Positions 17,017 to 26,455 are shown, numbered from the stretch's first letter. The stretch: 64,000 bases of DNA from Neobacillus sp. PS2-9 (GCF_030915525.1 NZ_CP133269.1:2329001-2393000); one strand, 5' to 3'. Made by a program: numbers and translations. The notes: generated by a model not told the origin, from the sequence alone.

Positions 17017-17193
17017 ATGATGGATCAACCATTTAATTATCCAGAAATTTTCTATAATGAAGTAATTTACTATTTAGAATCAAAATGGAATCGTCGTTTA
17101 AGCGAACACGAACGTCATGTGTTGATAGAAGGGTATCGGTTTGGAAGAATGATTGAAGCAGAGGCTGAAATCAAAATTCTTTTTACAAATTAA
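17017..17193 (+). CDS. Small hypothetical protein, 58 residues
   Basis: ATG at 17017 follows an excellent AAGGAGG site. The product is a charged, probably helical protein containing YYLESKWNRRLSEHERHVL and no cysteines or membrane helix. The family is not recognised. It stands alone between two terminators. Confidence 0.65.
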   Translation: MMDQPFNYPEIFYNEVIYYLESKWNRRLSEHERHVLIEGYRFGRMIEAEAEIKILFTN

Positions 17194-17248
17194 TGGGTTT
17201 AATATAACTTCCAAGAAATAATAAGAACCAAATAAAATGGCTATTCGC

Positions 17249-17287
17249 AAAGGCTGACTCAATTGATATGAGATCAGCCTTTTTCTA
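17249..17287. terminator. Bidirectional terminator between convergent genes
   Basis: AAAGGCTGA (17249-17257) and TCAGCCTTT (17274-17282) pair, with a T tract on the plus side and an A-rich flank that serves the reverse gene. Confidence 0.75.
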
Positions 17288-17293
17288 ACAAAT

Positions 17294-17587
17294 CTAATCC
17301 TTGAACTCCACATGTCCATTCTCATCAATTTCTATCGTGGTATAACTTTTAAAAACATCCATGTTCGTGATTTCATGTTTTACCGAGCTTGCAAAGCTCT
17401 CCATGTATGGTTGGTACACCTCAGGGTTTTTCACAAGATGATAAAAATTGACTCTTTTTCCATCTTTCATATCTGTCATTCTTAGTAAAAATCGATCTCC
17501 AAACTGTCCTTTAAACCACTCTCTAGCTTCTTCATGACTTTTAAAAGAAGGAATTTGACTATGCTCGACCGTAAAATCCTGTTCCAT
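17294..17587 (-). CDS. Hypothetical 97-residue protein
   Basis: Small soluble protein. The N-terminus is EQDFTVEHSQIPSFKSHEEA, the middle holds REWFKGQFGDRFLLRM, and the C-terminus ends in a beta-like IEIDENGHVEF. ATG at 17585-17587 is preceded by AGAGGTGAAGG, so the longer reading to 17686 is rejected. It lacks cysteines and membrane segments; no family recognised. Confidence 0.6.
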   Translation of the reverse strand: MEQDFTVEHSQIPSFKSHEEAREWFKGQFGDRFLLRMTDMKDGKRVNFYHLVKNPEVYQPYMESFASSVKHEITNMDVFKSYTTIEIDENGHVEFKD

Positions 17588-17835
17588 TGGTACCTTCACC
17601 TCTTTTCTTAATATGCATAAGTGATAACCTTGCTTTTGATTTTTTTCTTCCTTACTTTTCCCTATTATTAATGATTTATAAGTCATATTTCTCCTTTAAA
17701 AATAAAAAGTATGAGCAATGTTACGCCCGAAACGGGCTATTTCTTTTTCACTATTTCTTTCTTGGTTAGAGGAAATAACATATGTATAGCGTATTTTACA
17801 GACAGGCTCATAATTTTTGGAGGGAGAGACTTTAA

Positions 17836-18903
17836 ATGGAAGAAAGAAAACGAGTGAGTGAGTTAGGAATAAAAATAGGGAGATTTCCAACTGGCCTTAA
17901 CAACGCTATTACAGATATCCCTGGTGTAAAAGTGGGACACGAAACGGTTATTACTGACATACAGGAGGGGCAAGGTCCGGCGCGAACAGGTGTAACGGTG
18001 ATTCTGCCGAATGAAGATATTTACAATCAACGTATATTTGCTAATAGCCATGTGATTAATGGTGCAGGTGAAATGACCGGTATGGTACAAATGAAAGAAT
18101 GGGGCATCATCGAAACACCAATTGCCCTTACTAACTCTATGAATGTAGGGATTGTCAGTGATGGAATCATTGAATATATGACACAAAGATATCCCGAACT
18201 AGGAGAAACGGAGGATATTGTGCTACCCATAGTAGCAGAGTGTGATGATAGTTTTTTGAATAATCCTCGTGGTAGACATGTGAAGCAAGAACATGTTTTA
18301 TCAGCAATTAGGAAGGCGACAAGCGGCAAAGTGGAAGAGGGCAGTGTGGGAAGTGGCACTGGTATGAGCTGTTTTGAGTTCAAAGGGGGGATCGGCACCT
18401 CATCAAGAGTTATTTTAGATCAATATACTATCGGAACCCTTGTAATGACCAATTTTGGTAAACGTAGAGATTTCCTATTAAATGGCGCTTCTGTTGGAGA
18501 ACAACTTCTAGAATATATGCCAAAGAGTCATGTTCCTGAGGGGTCTATTATCATTGTTATCGGAACCAATGCACCATTGCTGCCTCATCAACTAGGTAGG
18601 CTGGCCAAAAGAGCGGCATTAGGACTGGGGAAAGTAGGTTCTAAGGCTTACCATGGAAGCGGAGAAATATCTCTTGCTTTCTCAACGGGGAATCATTTGA
18701 AAAGGGGGGAGGATTCAGAAGTATTAAACCTAATAATGTTAAATGATCAGTTCCTAAATGACCTGTTTGAGGCCGCGATTGATTGTGTAGAAGAATCTAT
18801 ATTAAATGCCATTTTCAAAGCAAAAACGGTTAGTGGCAGAAACGGAAATACCCTTTACGAAATACCAATTGCTAAAATCATGAAAACTTTTGCTACTCGG
18901 TGA
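17836..18903 (+). CDS. P1 (S58/DmpA-BapA) family aminopeptidase
   Basis: Ntn-type self-processing hydrolase; relatives remove D-amino-acid (DmpA) or beta-amino-acid (BapA) residues from peptide N-termini. It opens GIKIGRFPTGLNNAITDIPG; GSVGSGTGM lies mid-protein. The autocleavage site is Gly-Ser in PEGSIIIVIGTNAPL (nucleophile Ser237), followed by the helix LGRLAKRAALGLGKVGS and SGEISLAFSTGN. No signal peptide is seen, so it is cytosolic. GGAGGGAGAG precedes the ATG. It lies directly upstream of the peptide-uptake operon, and the specificity of this family matches the theme of that block. Confidence 0.9.
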   Translation: MEERKRVSELGIKIGRFPTGLNNAITDIPGVKVGHETVITDIQEGQGPARTGVTVILPNEDIYNQRIFANSHVINGAGEMTGMVQMKEWGIIETPIALTNSMNVGIVSDGIIEYMTQRYPELGETEDIVLPIVAECDDSFLNNPRGRHVKQEHVLSAIRKATSGKVEEGSVGSGTGMSCFEFKGGIGTSSRVILDQYTIGTLVMTNFGKRRDFLLNGASVGEQLLEYMPKSHVPEGSIIIVIGTNAPLLPHQLGRLAKRAALGLGKVGSKAYHGSGEISLAFSTGNHLKRGEDSEVLNLIMLNDQFLNDLFEAAIDCVEESILNAIFKAKTVSGRNGNTLYEIPIAKIMKTFATR

Positions 18904-18940
18904 TTTTATATTTCTAACTACTCTAAATTATCAAAATATA

Positions 18941-18970
18941 TTGACTTTTTATTTTTCAAATACCTATAAT
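18941..18970 (+). promoter_or_regulatory. Sigma-A promoter of the IclR/peptide-catabolism operon
   Basis: TTGACT (18941-18946) and TATAAT (18965-18970) are separated by 18 bases. Start of transcription would be near 18977, about 36 bases before the regulator's ATG. Confidence 0.75.
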
Positions 18971-18992
18971 GGTACTAAGAAAGTGAAAACAC

Positions 18993-19013
18993 TATTTCCA
19001 CTAGGTGGAAATA
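18993..19013. promoter_or_regulatory. Perfect palindrome over the IclR-gene leader (operator or SD-masking hairpin)
   Basis: TATTTCCAC and GTGGAAATA are perfect 9-bp arms around TAG. The TTTCC/GGAAA half sites resemble IclR-family operators, so autoregulation is plausible. The right arm also contains the AGGTGGA ribosome site for the ATG at 19013, so the RNA hairpin could mask translation. Confidence 0.6.
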
Positions 19014-19849
19014 TGAAAACAAAGTTGAAATATGATAAGGGGGTGTCAGAAATAGACAAAGAAAAAAGTCAAAATATCCGTGTCTTAGAAAGGGCATTCG
19101 ACATAATTGAAGCATTTTCTTTAGATGATTCGGAATTAACGCTTACTGAAATTTCGGCAAAAACTTCACTTTCTTTAGCCACGATTCATCGATTTATTCA
19201 AACGATGTTGGCGAGAGGCTATATTGAGCAAGATCCAATATCTAGTAAGTACAAACTAAGTAAGCAATTTGTCAGACTAGGTGGAATAGTCGTGAGAGGC
19301 CTAGATCTGGTTCAAACTGCAATGCCCTACCTTCAAGAACTATCCAATAAAACCGCACAGAATTGTAACCTCAGTGTGTACGATCAAGGGAAGGTCTTAT
19401 GTCTAATCAATATTGAATCCTTTAAAAGCTATTTTATGGGGATTAAAGTAGGACAGAGTCTCCCTGTATATGGAGGGGCTTTATCAAAAGTCATCTTAGC
19501 TCATCTTCCAACAGGTTTAATATCTACCCTCATCTCAGATGATTTACCATCTTTTACACCACAAACGATATCTCACAGAGACCTATTATTAAAAGAACTT
19601 GAAAAAATTCGACAACAAGGCTATGCCGAATCTAGGGGAGAACTAACCATCGGGGAAGCAGCAATAGCCGCACCTATCTACGATTATTTAAACGAGGTCG
19701 TTGCTGGAATCTCTATTTCTGGTCCTGAACATCATTATGTAGAAGAAAAACAAATTGATTTCCGTAACCAGCTTTTACAGACGGCTACACTCATATCCAG
19801 ACAATTAGGTGCCGTTAACATGAGGTCAGTAGGTGCTGAAGAGCGATGA
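19013..19849 (+). CDS. IclR-family transcriptional regulator
   Basis: An N-terminal winged helix (residues about 20-85: ERAFDIIEAFS, LTLTEISAKTSLSLATIHRF, MLARGYIEQD) is followed by the IclR ligand-binding GAF-like domain (GQSLPVYGGALSKVILAHLP, QQGYAESRGELTIGEAAIAAPI). ATG at 19013 is chosen for AGGTGGA; longer frames overlap the P1 peptidase gene and the promoter. It is the first gene of the operon and overlaps the S66 gene by ATGA, so it probably senses the imported peptide or a product and controls the whole block, including itself. Confidence 0.9.
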   Translation: MKTKLKYDKGVSEIDKEKSQNIRVLERAFDIIEAFSLDDSELTLTEISAKTSLSLATIHRFIQTMLARGYIEQDPISSKYKLSKQFVRLGGIVVRGLDLVQTAMPYLQELSNKTAQNCNLSVYDQGKVLCLINIESFKSYFMGIKVGQSLPVYGGALSKVILAHLPTGLISTLISDDLPSFTPQTISHRDLLLKELEKIRQQGYAESRGELTIGEAAIAAPIYDYLNEVVAGISISGPEHHYVEEKQIDFRNQLLQTATLISRQLGAVNMRSVGAEER

Positions 19850-20802
19850 AAAAAATAAAACCTGCCAGATTAAAAAAAGGGGATACCATTGGAATTGTTG
19901 CCCCTGCAAGTCCTTTATACAATAAAAGTGATCTTATTCGAGGCATAAAAACACTTGAGGAATGGGGCTTTGAAGTAATACTTGGAGACCATGTAAATGC
20001 GAGATATGAATACCTAGCAGGCACGGATGAACAACGGGGACAGGATCTGAACTCAATGTTTAAAAATGATCGCGTTGATGCAATTTTCGTCACTCAAGGG
20101 GGCTATGGGTCAGCGAGGATGCTGCGATACATAGATTTTGATGCTATTAAACAAAATCCCAAAATCTTTATAGGCTACAGTGATATTACAGCCATTCATC
20201 TTGCGATACAGAAGCTGACTGGTTTGGTATCCTTTCACGGGCCTGGAATGGCGGGATTTAATCCTGAGGAGTTAACAGAATATAGAAAGAATCAGCTCTT
20301 TAAAGCATTACTATCTGACCAGCCAATAGGTGATATTGAGCTCGCTGATAAGAAAAAATGGATTAACATCATTCACCAAGGGGAAGCAAGAGGCGAGATG
20401 GTAGGTGGAAATCTTACTTTAATCTGTTCCTCTTTAGGTACGCCATACGAAATTGAAACTGAAGGGAAAATTCTATTTTTTGAAGAGCTAGATACTGAAC
20501 CATGGGTTATGGATCATATGCTTTCACATTTATTAAATGCAGGAAAACTGCAGAAAGTTGCAGGGATAGTCATTGGTGAATGTAAAGATTGTGAACCATT
20601 TAAGCACAACCCAGGTTTCCCCGTAACCTTCAGTTTAGAAGATATTTTAGAAGAGTATATAAAGCCATTAGGAATCCCAGCAATATATGGCTTGCCACTG
20701 GGACATACAAAGGATTTGGCCACCATTCCATTAGGGGTACAAGGCTTTTTAGATGCAACAAATGGAAAACTAATTATAGAGGAATGCGGAACGCGTTCGT
20801 AG
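19846..20802 (+). CDS. S66-family LD-carboxypeptidase (LdcA/MccF-like)
   Basis: Serine peptidase that cleaves peptidoglycan L,D bonds (LdcA) or acyl-adenylate peptide antibiotics (MccF). The N-terminal signature is KKGDTIGIVAPASP, the nucleophile is Ser112 in GYSDITAIH, the glutamate lies in FFEELDTEPW (about residues 213-214) and the histidine in LGHTKD (His287). There is no signal peptide, so it is cytosolic, suited to peptides taken up by the downstream importer. Start overlaps the regulator stop (ATGA). Length 318 is typical. Confidence 0.9.
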   Translation: MKKIKPARLKKGDTIGIVAPASPLYNKSDLIRGIKTLEEWGFEVILGDHVNARYEYLAGTDEQRGQDLNSMFKNDRVDAIFVTQGGYGSARMLRYIDFDAIKQNPKIFIGYSDITAIHLAIQKLTGLVSFHGPGMAGFNPEELTEYRKNQLFKALLSDQPIGDIELADKKKWINIIHQGEARGEMVGGNLTLICSSLGTPYEIETEGKILFFEELDTEPWVMDHMLSHLLNAGKLQKVAGIVIGECKDCEPFKHNPGFPVTFSLEDILEEYIKPLGIPAIYGLPLGHTKDLATIPLGVQGFLDATNGKLIIEECGTRS

Positions 20803-20812
20803 GGGGTAAAAG

Positions 20813-22573
20813 ATGAAAAAGAAGTTATCGCTTTTATTTATTGTTTCTATTGTTTTCGTTATGTTATGTGCACCTCTTGCAAGTATGAATGTAAAAGCGG
20901 CTAGTCCCTCTTCATTAAGAGTCGGTTGGACGAAAGAACCGGATAGCTTGAGTCCGTTTATTTCGAATCGAGTTTCTACTTTTGAATTGCACTTATTAAT
21001 CTATGATACTCTAGTTGCTTTCGATAATAATTTAAAGCCAGTAGGAAGATTAGCAGAAAGCTGGAAAGTTAGTGACGATAATTTAACGTGGACATTTAAA
21101 TTAAAGAAAGGCGTCAAGTGGCATGACGGCAAACCATTTACCTCAAAAGACGTCAAGTTTTCTTATGAAACGATTTTAAAATCGGAAATGGGAATGTACT
21201 CTGATTTCTTGAAAGGTATATCTAGTATTAAAACGCCTGATGATTACACAGTAGTTATAAAAACAGACAAACCAAAAGCAAATATGCTTTATATTACAAC
21301 TCCAATCATACCAAAGCATATTTGGGAGAAAGTGAAATTTAAAGATTTAGAAACTTGGCCGAACAAGAAACCAATTGGAACAGGTCCTTTTAAATTTGTT
21401 GAATGGAAAAAAGGAGAATATGTAAAGTTAGAGGCGAATAAGGACTACTTCATGGGCGCACCGAAGTTCGATGAGTTAATCTATCCTCTTTACGCAAACA
21501 ACGATACAATGGTTCAATCCCTAAAAGTTGGTGAGATTGATGCAGCGATTAATATTAACTCCAATCAAGTAAAATTACTAGAGTCAGAGAAGAACATCAA
21601 GGTTGTATCAATTCCAACAAACAGCTTTACCAATATTGGTATTAATACGTGGAAGGATAAGGCGTCAAAGGGAAATCCGTTATTATTAAACAATTCTATT
21701 AAACAGGCAATGGAATATGCGATTGATAAGCAAAAAATCATTGATGTGGCGTTTTCGGGTCAAGGGAAACCAGGAACAACGATTGTCCCTTCGTTTTTAA
21801 GCGACTGGCATTTTCAGTTGAGTCCAGAAAAGGCGAGGGCATTCGATCTTAATAAAGCTAAATCCATTTTAGATGAAGCTGGCTTTCTAGATAAAAATGG
21901 TGATGGAGTACGTGAAGATCAAAGTGGCAAACCTTTAGAGTTTCGTTTTTATTTACGAAGTGATTCTCCAGAAGAAGTAAAAGCAGGTCAAATGGTTCAT
22001 TCCATGTTAAAGGATGCTGGAATTGAGACAAAAGTAGAGACGCTTGATGATGGTGTACTAGGTGACCGCATTTATGACAATGGAGATTATGATTTATTCA
22101 TATGGGGATGGACCACAGATATAGACCCAACGACAATCTTAAGTATTGTAAGTACCGACCAAATTGGAAATCTTAGTGAAACCTACTACTCTAATCCTAA
22201 GTATGATGAGTTATTAGCTAAGCAAGAAACGACACTTGATTTTAAGGAACGTCAAGGTATGGTGTATCAGATGCAGGATTTACTTGCTGAAGATCTTCCT
22301 TATATCATCCTTATGGAAGAAAATGCTATGCAAGCCGTTCGGACAGATAAATGGAAGGGCTGGACTCCTGTTAAAGGCGCCTATTTTATGGCAGCGAATA
22401 ACTATAATTATCTGCATGTAGAGCCAACAAATGGAACGGCGAATAATACAAATACTAAAGAAAGCAGTAACACTTGGCTGATATATGGTGGGGTGGCTCT
22501 CGTTTTAATTGTTGGTGTAATCGTTATTTTTGCAAGAAGAAAAAAGGGTATCGATCAGTTTGATGAGATGTAG
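20813..22573 (+). CDS. Peptide ABC transporter substrate-binding protein (SBP_bac_5), C-terminally anchored
   Basis: Extracellular ligand-binding component of a Dpp/Opp-type importer. An N-terminal signal peptide (KKKLSLLFIVSIVFVMLCAP, likely cut after VKA) is followed by the SBP_5 body, with VGWTKEPDSLSPF, the family block LAESWKVSDDNLTWTFKLKK, and WHDGKPFTSKDVKFSYE. There is no lipobox cysteine. Instead the C-terminus has a linker and membrane helix (WLIYGGVALVLIVGVIVIFA) plus RRKKG, making it a membrane-anchored type I protein, an unusual layout for a Gram-positive SBP. GGGGG precedes the ATG. Confidence 0.92.
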   Translation: MKKKLSLLFIVSIVFVMLCAPLASMNVKAASPSSLRVGWTKEPDSLSPFISNRVSTFELHLLIYDTLVAFDNNLKPVGRLAESWKVSDDNLTWTFKLKKGVKWHDGKPFTSKDVKFSYETILKSEMGMYSDFLKGISSIKTPDDYTVVIKTDKPKANMLYITTPIIPKHIWEKVKFKDLETWPNKKPIGTGPFKFVEWKKGEYVKLEANKDYFMGAPKFDELIYPLYANNDTMVQSLKVGEIDAAININSNQVKLLESEKNIKVVSIPTNSFTNIGINTWKDKASKGNPLLLNNSIKQAMEYAIDKQKIIDVAFSGQGKPGTTIVPSFLSDWHFQLSPEKARAFDLNKAKSILDEAGFLDKNGDGVREDQSGKPLEFRFYLRSDSPEEVKAGQMVHSMLKDAGIETKVETLDDGVLGDRIYDNGDYDLFIWGWTTDIDPTTILSIVSTDQIGNLSETYYSNPKYDELLAKQETTLDFKERQGMVYQMQDLLAEDLPYIILMEENAMQAVRTDKWKGWTPVKGAYFMAANNYNYLHVEPTNGTANNTNTKESSNTWLIYGGVALVLIVGVIVIFARRKKGIDQFDEM

Positions 22574-22596
22574 AACGATCTGTTGAAGGAGAATCT

Positions 22597-23565
22597 ATGA
22601 AACTTAAATACTTGATAAAAAAGATAGCTAATGCGATATTCACCTTGTTTTGTGTACTTATCATCAACTATTTTTTGTTTCGGGTTATGCCGGGTGATCC
22701 TCTAGCCATGATGCTGCGTGATCCAAAGGCATCCCCTGAATCCGTAGAAAAAATGAAGCATCTTTTTGGGTTGGATCAGGCTTGGTACGTGCAGTTTGGC
22801 TTATATGTGAAACAGCTTTTATCTGGTGACCTAGGCATGTCCTTTTTATTTAAACAACCGGTAACAGAACTCATTGCCATTAAAATTGTGCCTACGCTTC
22901 TTTTAGTAGGTGTTGCTACCTTAGTCTCCCTAATTGGCGGTATCTTTTTAGGGATTCTTGCTGCAAGAAAAAGAGGAAAGAAAGTGGATGTTATGTCACT
23001 CTCATTCTCCTTATTAACCTACTCCATGCCAACCTTTTGGGTTGGTGTGGTGTTGGTTGCACTATTGAGTGTTCATTTAACACTTTTTCCTACCTCAGGC
23101 ATGACAACGGCTGGTTTGGTCTTTTCAAGTTCTATGGATGCGGTGGTTGATGTTGCACACCATTTATTTCTTCCGGCGTTATCACTTAGCTTGGTCTTAT
23201 TAGGACAATATGTACTGATAATGAGAAATTCACTTATCGACGAACTAACAGAAGATTATGTCCAAACTGCAAAAGCGAAGGGATTTTCTGAAAAATATAT
23301 TGTACGTAAGCACGCTGTACCTAATGCTATGTTACCGATGGTTACTGTCATATCAATCAATCTTGGATTTATGATTGCAGGTGCGATTGAAATTGAAACG
23401 GTTTTTTCTTGGCCAGGTATAGGCCGGTTGATGTATGAAGCCCTTTTAAATCGTGATTATCCGCTTTTGCAAGGAATTTTCCTTATTATTAGTACATGCG
23501 TTATTTTTGCCAACTTAATCGCTGACGTACTTTACGGGTATTTAGACCCTAGAGTAAAAGGATAG
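22597..23565 (+). CDS. Peptide ABC transporter permease, DppB-like
   Basis: The first membrane subunit of the importer, 322 residues. The family N-terminus is FRVMPGDPLAMMLRDPKASP and the EAA loop is DYVQTAKAKGFSEKYIVRKH, which docks to the ATPase. The C-terminal block ETVFSWPGIGRLMYEALLNRDYPLLQG is typical of DppB/OppB. AAGGAG precedes the ATG, 23 bases after the SBP stop. Confidence 0.93.
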   Translation: MKLKYLIKKIANAIFTLFCVLIINYFLFRVMPGDPLAMMLRDPKASPESVEKMKHLFGLDQAWYVQFGLYVKQLLSGDLGMSFLFKQPVTELIAIKIVPTLLLVGVATLVSLIGGIFLGILAARKRGKKVDVMSLSFSLLTYSMPTFWVGVVLVALLSVHLTLFPTSGMTTAGLVFSSSMDAVVDVAHHLFLPALSLSLVLLGQYVLIMRNSLIDELTEDYVQTAKAKGFSEKYIVRKHAVPNAMLPMVTVISINLGFMIAGAIEIETVFSWPGIGRLMYEALLNRDYPLLQGIFLIISTCVIFANLIADVLYGYLDPRVKG

Positions 23566-23578
23566 AAAGGAGCTCATC

Positions 23579-24496
23579 ATGGTCGAACCAAAAGTAGTAC
23601 AGTCTTTACCGGAAATAGAAATGACAAGAAAAAAAGATGTCAGTCGAAAAAAATATGAAGAAATTATTACTGTTTTTAAAAGTAATAAAATGGGTATGGT
23701 TGGAATCAGTATTTTTGTTTTCTTTGGCTTAATTGCTCTGATTGGACCAATCATTTTTCCATTTAATCCTTTGCAAATCGGATCTGGAAATGAGGTATTA
23801 CAGCCTCCAAGTAGTGAACACTGGCTAGGGACGGATGATTTAGGCAGGGATGTGTTTGCCGCATTGATTTCAGGTTCACGTGTATCTTTGGGGGTTGGAG
23901 TTCTAGCAACCGTTATTACTATGGTAGTTGGTACCTTAATTGGGATTGCCTCAGGATATAGTGGTGGTAAAGTAGATACCATCTTAATGAGATTTACAGA
24001 AATATTCCTTGTCTTACCATGGCTGCCGTTAATGTTGGTGCTAGCTGCTCTTTTAGGCTCTAGTATATGGAATATTATTTTAGTCATTGGACTAACGAGT
24101 TGGTCAAGTACTGCAAGGATTGTGCGGGCACAAACATTATCAGTAAAAGAAAGACAATTTATTGAACGGGCAAAGGCTATTGGGGCGAATGATTTCTATA
24201 TTATGTATAAACACATATTACCTAACGTTTTTCCGTTAATTTTTGCAAACACGATCCTTGTATCCGCTGTGGCTATATTATCAGAAACAAGTCTTAGTTT
24301 TTTAGGAATGGGCGATGCATCCCATCCGAGCTGGGGAATGATGTTACATTACGCCTTTACTTCAGGGGCTGCTAGTGTAGGAGCCTATTGGTTTTTATTG
24401 CCGCCTGGACTATGTGTAGTAGGGGTTGTACTTGGTTTTACATTCCTGGGATATGCATTCGATGAATACTTCAACCCAAAGCTACGGAGGAAATAA
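23579..24496 (+). CDS. Peptide ABC transporter permease, DppC-like
   Basis: The second membrane subunit, 305 residues. The signature HWLGTDDLGRDVFAALISGSR, the EAA loop (RQFIERAKAIGANDFYIMYK) and the C-terminal ETSLSFLGMGDASHPSWGMM are those of DppC/OppC. Start follows GAAAGGAGC, 13 bases after DppB. It is interlocked in the same transcript as the ATPases. Confidence 0.93.
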   Translation: MVEPKVVQSLPEIEMTRKKDVSRKKYEEIITVFKSNKMGMVGISIFVFFGLIALIGPIIFPFNPLQIGSGNEVLQPPSSEHWLGTDDLGRDVFAALISGSRVSLGVGVLATVITMVVGTLIGIASGYSGGKVDTILMRFTEIFLVLPWLPLMLVLAALLGSSIWNIILVIGLTSWSSTARIVRAQTLSVKERQFIERAKAIGANDFYIMYKHILPNVFPLIFANTILVSAVAILSETSLSFLGMGDASHPSWGMMLHYAFTSGAASVGAYWFLLPPGLCVVGVVLGFTFLGYAFDEYFNPKLRRK

Positions 24497-24497
24497 T

Positions 24498-25460
24498 ATG
24501 AGTCTATTAGAAGTAAAGGATTTAAAAACATATTTTCATACAAAAGAAGGGATAGTTAAAGCTGTAGATGGAGTTACCTTTACTCTTGAAGAAGGGGAGG
24601 CTATTGCTCTGGTTGGTGAATCAGGTTGCGGAAAAACAACAACAGCTTTATCTATTACAAAGCTTCTGCCACAGGAGGGTCAGATAGCGGGGGGAAACGT
24701 CCTTTTTAATGGAAATGATCTGGTCAATATAACTCATGGAAAAATGAGGAGAACCCGCTGGAATGATATTTCGATCGTTTTTCAAGGTGCAATGAACTCT
24801 TTGAATCCTGTAATGAAGGTCGGGGACCAAATTATTGAGGCGATCATGTTACATAAAGGTAGCAGTCGTATGGAAGCAAAAAAGAAAGTAAAAGAACTTT
24901 TTGAATTAGTAGAGATTAATAGTGAACGAATGGACCAATATCCACATGAGTTCAGCGGCGGAATGAAGCAGCGTGCCATGATTGCAATGGCATTAGCATG
25001 TGACCCAAAGTTAATTATTGGTGATGAACCAACAACAGCCCTTGACGTGATGGTTCAAGCCCAAATTCTAAATTTGCTCGAAAAACTTCGGAAGGACTTA
25101 AATATGTCCATGATTCTCATCACTCACGACTTATCAGTAATGGGAGAAACGTGTGATAAAGCAGCTATCATGTATGCCGGGAAAATTGTTGAATTAGGAA
25201 GTGTTGAAGATATATTAGATAAGCATCTTCATCCCTATACAGAAAAGCTGGTACAGTCTTTTCCAGATATTTATGGGAGTAGAGAAATGATTTCTTCCAT
25301 ACCAGGTTCCCCTCCTAATCTCTTAAATCCTCCTGGTGGTTGTTTATTTCATCCGCGATGTGAGTTTGCAACGGAGGAGTGTCGCTCAAAAGAGCCTGTC
25401 TTAAAGGAAGTCTCTCCTAATCATTTTGTATCCTGCCATGTAAGAGGAGGGGTCATGTGA
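24498..25460 (+). CDS. Peptide ABC transporter ATP-binding protein, DppD-like
   Basis: Walker A is GESGCGKTTTALS, the signature is FSGGMKQRAMIAMALA, and Walker B is LIIGDEPTTALDV, followed by the H-loop ITHDLSV. The C-terminal oligopeptide/dipeptide extension holds the Cys-rich block GGCLFHPRCEFATEECR, which binds an Fe-S cluster in some homologues. ATG at 24498 follows GGAGGAAATA; the 3' end overlaps the next GTG start. Confidence 0.95.
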   Translation: MSLLEVKDLKTYFHTKEGIVKAVDGVTFTLEEGEAIALVGESGCGKTTTALSITKLLPQEGQIAGGNVLFNGNDLVNITHGKMRRTRWNDISIVFQGAMNSLNPVMKVGDQIIEAIMLHKGSSRMEAKKKVKELFELVEINSERMDQYPHEFSGGMKQRAMIAMALACDPKLIIGDEPTTALDVMVQAQILNLLEKLRKDLNMSMILITHDLSVMGETCDKAAIMYAGKIVELGSVEDILDKHLHPYTEKLVQSFPDIYGSREMISSIPGSPPNLLNPPGGCLFHPRCEFATEECRSKEPVLKEVSPNHFVSCHVRGGVM

Positions 25461-26440
25461 CTAACGTTGTTGAAGTAAAAAATTTAAAGGTTCATTTTGA
25501 TGGTCACCAAAGCTTTTTAAAGGATTTTTTCTCAAAAGAAAAAAAGGTTATTAAAGCTGTTGATGGCGTTGATTTTAACATAAAACAAGGGGAAATTGTC
25601 TCTCTTGTTGGAGAGAGTGGAAGCGGAAAAACAACAACGGGTAAAGCATTACTAAGCTTAACTCATCAAAGTGATGGAGAGATTCTCTTTGAAGGAGAGT
25701 CTATTAATCAAAAAAACAAGAAGGCGATGAAATTATTCCGTCAGAAAGCTCAGATGATTTATCAAGACCCGTATCAATCACTCAATCCAAGGAACATCAT
25801 CATGGATATTGTTGCTGAACCATTAGTGGTTAATAAACTCGTTACGTCTGAGCAGGAAAAAAAGGAAAGAGTCATACAAGCGCTGGAAAGTGCGGGAATA
25901 AAACCAGCCGAGCGATTTATGTATAAGTACCCTCATGAGTTAAGTGGTGGACAAAGACAGAGAGTAGTCATTGCAAGTGCATTAATTTTAAATCCCTCCT
26001 TTATTGTGGCTGATGAGCCAGTTTCCATGCTGGATGTTTCGATTCGTGCAGATATTTTAAAACTAATGGTAGAACAAAGAGACAAAAAAGGAATATCCTA
26101 TCTTTTTATTACTCATGACCTTTCTCTGGCATGGTTAATATCTGATCGCATTGCCATTATGTATTTAGGGAAAATCGTAGAGGTGGGTGACGCAGAACTT
26201 ATCGCTGGTGCTTGTCTACATCCATACTCTAAAGCGTTAGTTAGTGTCATGCCTGTACCAAGAAAAATAAAAAATAGAGAAAGAATAATCTTAAAAGGTG
26301 AAACACCTAATCCAAGTCGTATCCCAACAGGCTGCCGGTTTCATCCACGCTGTCCAGTTGCGACAGATCGATGTAAAACAGAGGAGCCTGGTCTAAAAGA
26401 AGTGGCTGATGGCCATTACGTTGCATGTCACCTTGTGTAG
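25457..26440 (+). CDS. Peptide ABC transporter ATP-binding protein, DppF-like
   Basis: The second ATPase, 327 residues. Walker A is GESGSGKTTTGKA, the signature LSGGQRQRVVIASAL, Walker B FIVADEPVSMLDV and the H-loop ITHDLSLAWL. It carries the same C-terminal cysteine block (GCRFHPRCPVATDRCKTEEP). GTG start at 25457 overlaps the DppD stop. Together with DppD it makes the asymmetric NBD pair of the importer. Confidence 0.95.
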   Translation: MTNVVEVKNLKVHFDGHQSFLKDFFSKEKKVIKAVDGVDFNIKQGEIVSLVGESGSGKTTTGKALLSLTHQSDGEILFEGESINQKNKKAMKLFRQKAQMIYQDPYQSLNPRNIIMDIVAEPLVVNKLVTSEQEKKERVIQALESAGIKPAERFMYKYPHELSGGQRQRVVIASALILNPSFIVADEPVSMLDVSIRADILKLMVEQRDKKGISYLFITHDLSLAWLISDRIAIMYLGKIVEVGDAELIAGACLHPYSKALVSVMPVPRKIKNRERIILKGETPNPSRIPTGCRFHPRCPVATDRCKTEEPGLKEVADGHYVACHLV

Positions 26441-26455
26441 AAGGAGGAGAATCTT

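Noticed and set aside
17725..17737. GCCCG-AAA-CGGGC hairpin upstream of the P1 peptidase
   Set aside because: Only 5 bp of stem with no T tract on the correct side; not a convincing terminator or operator.
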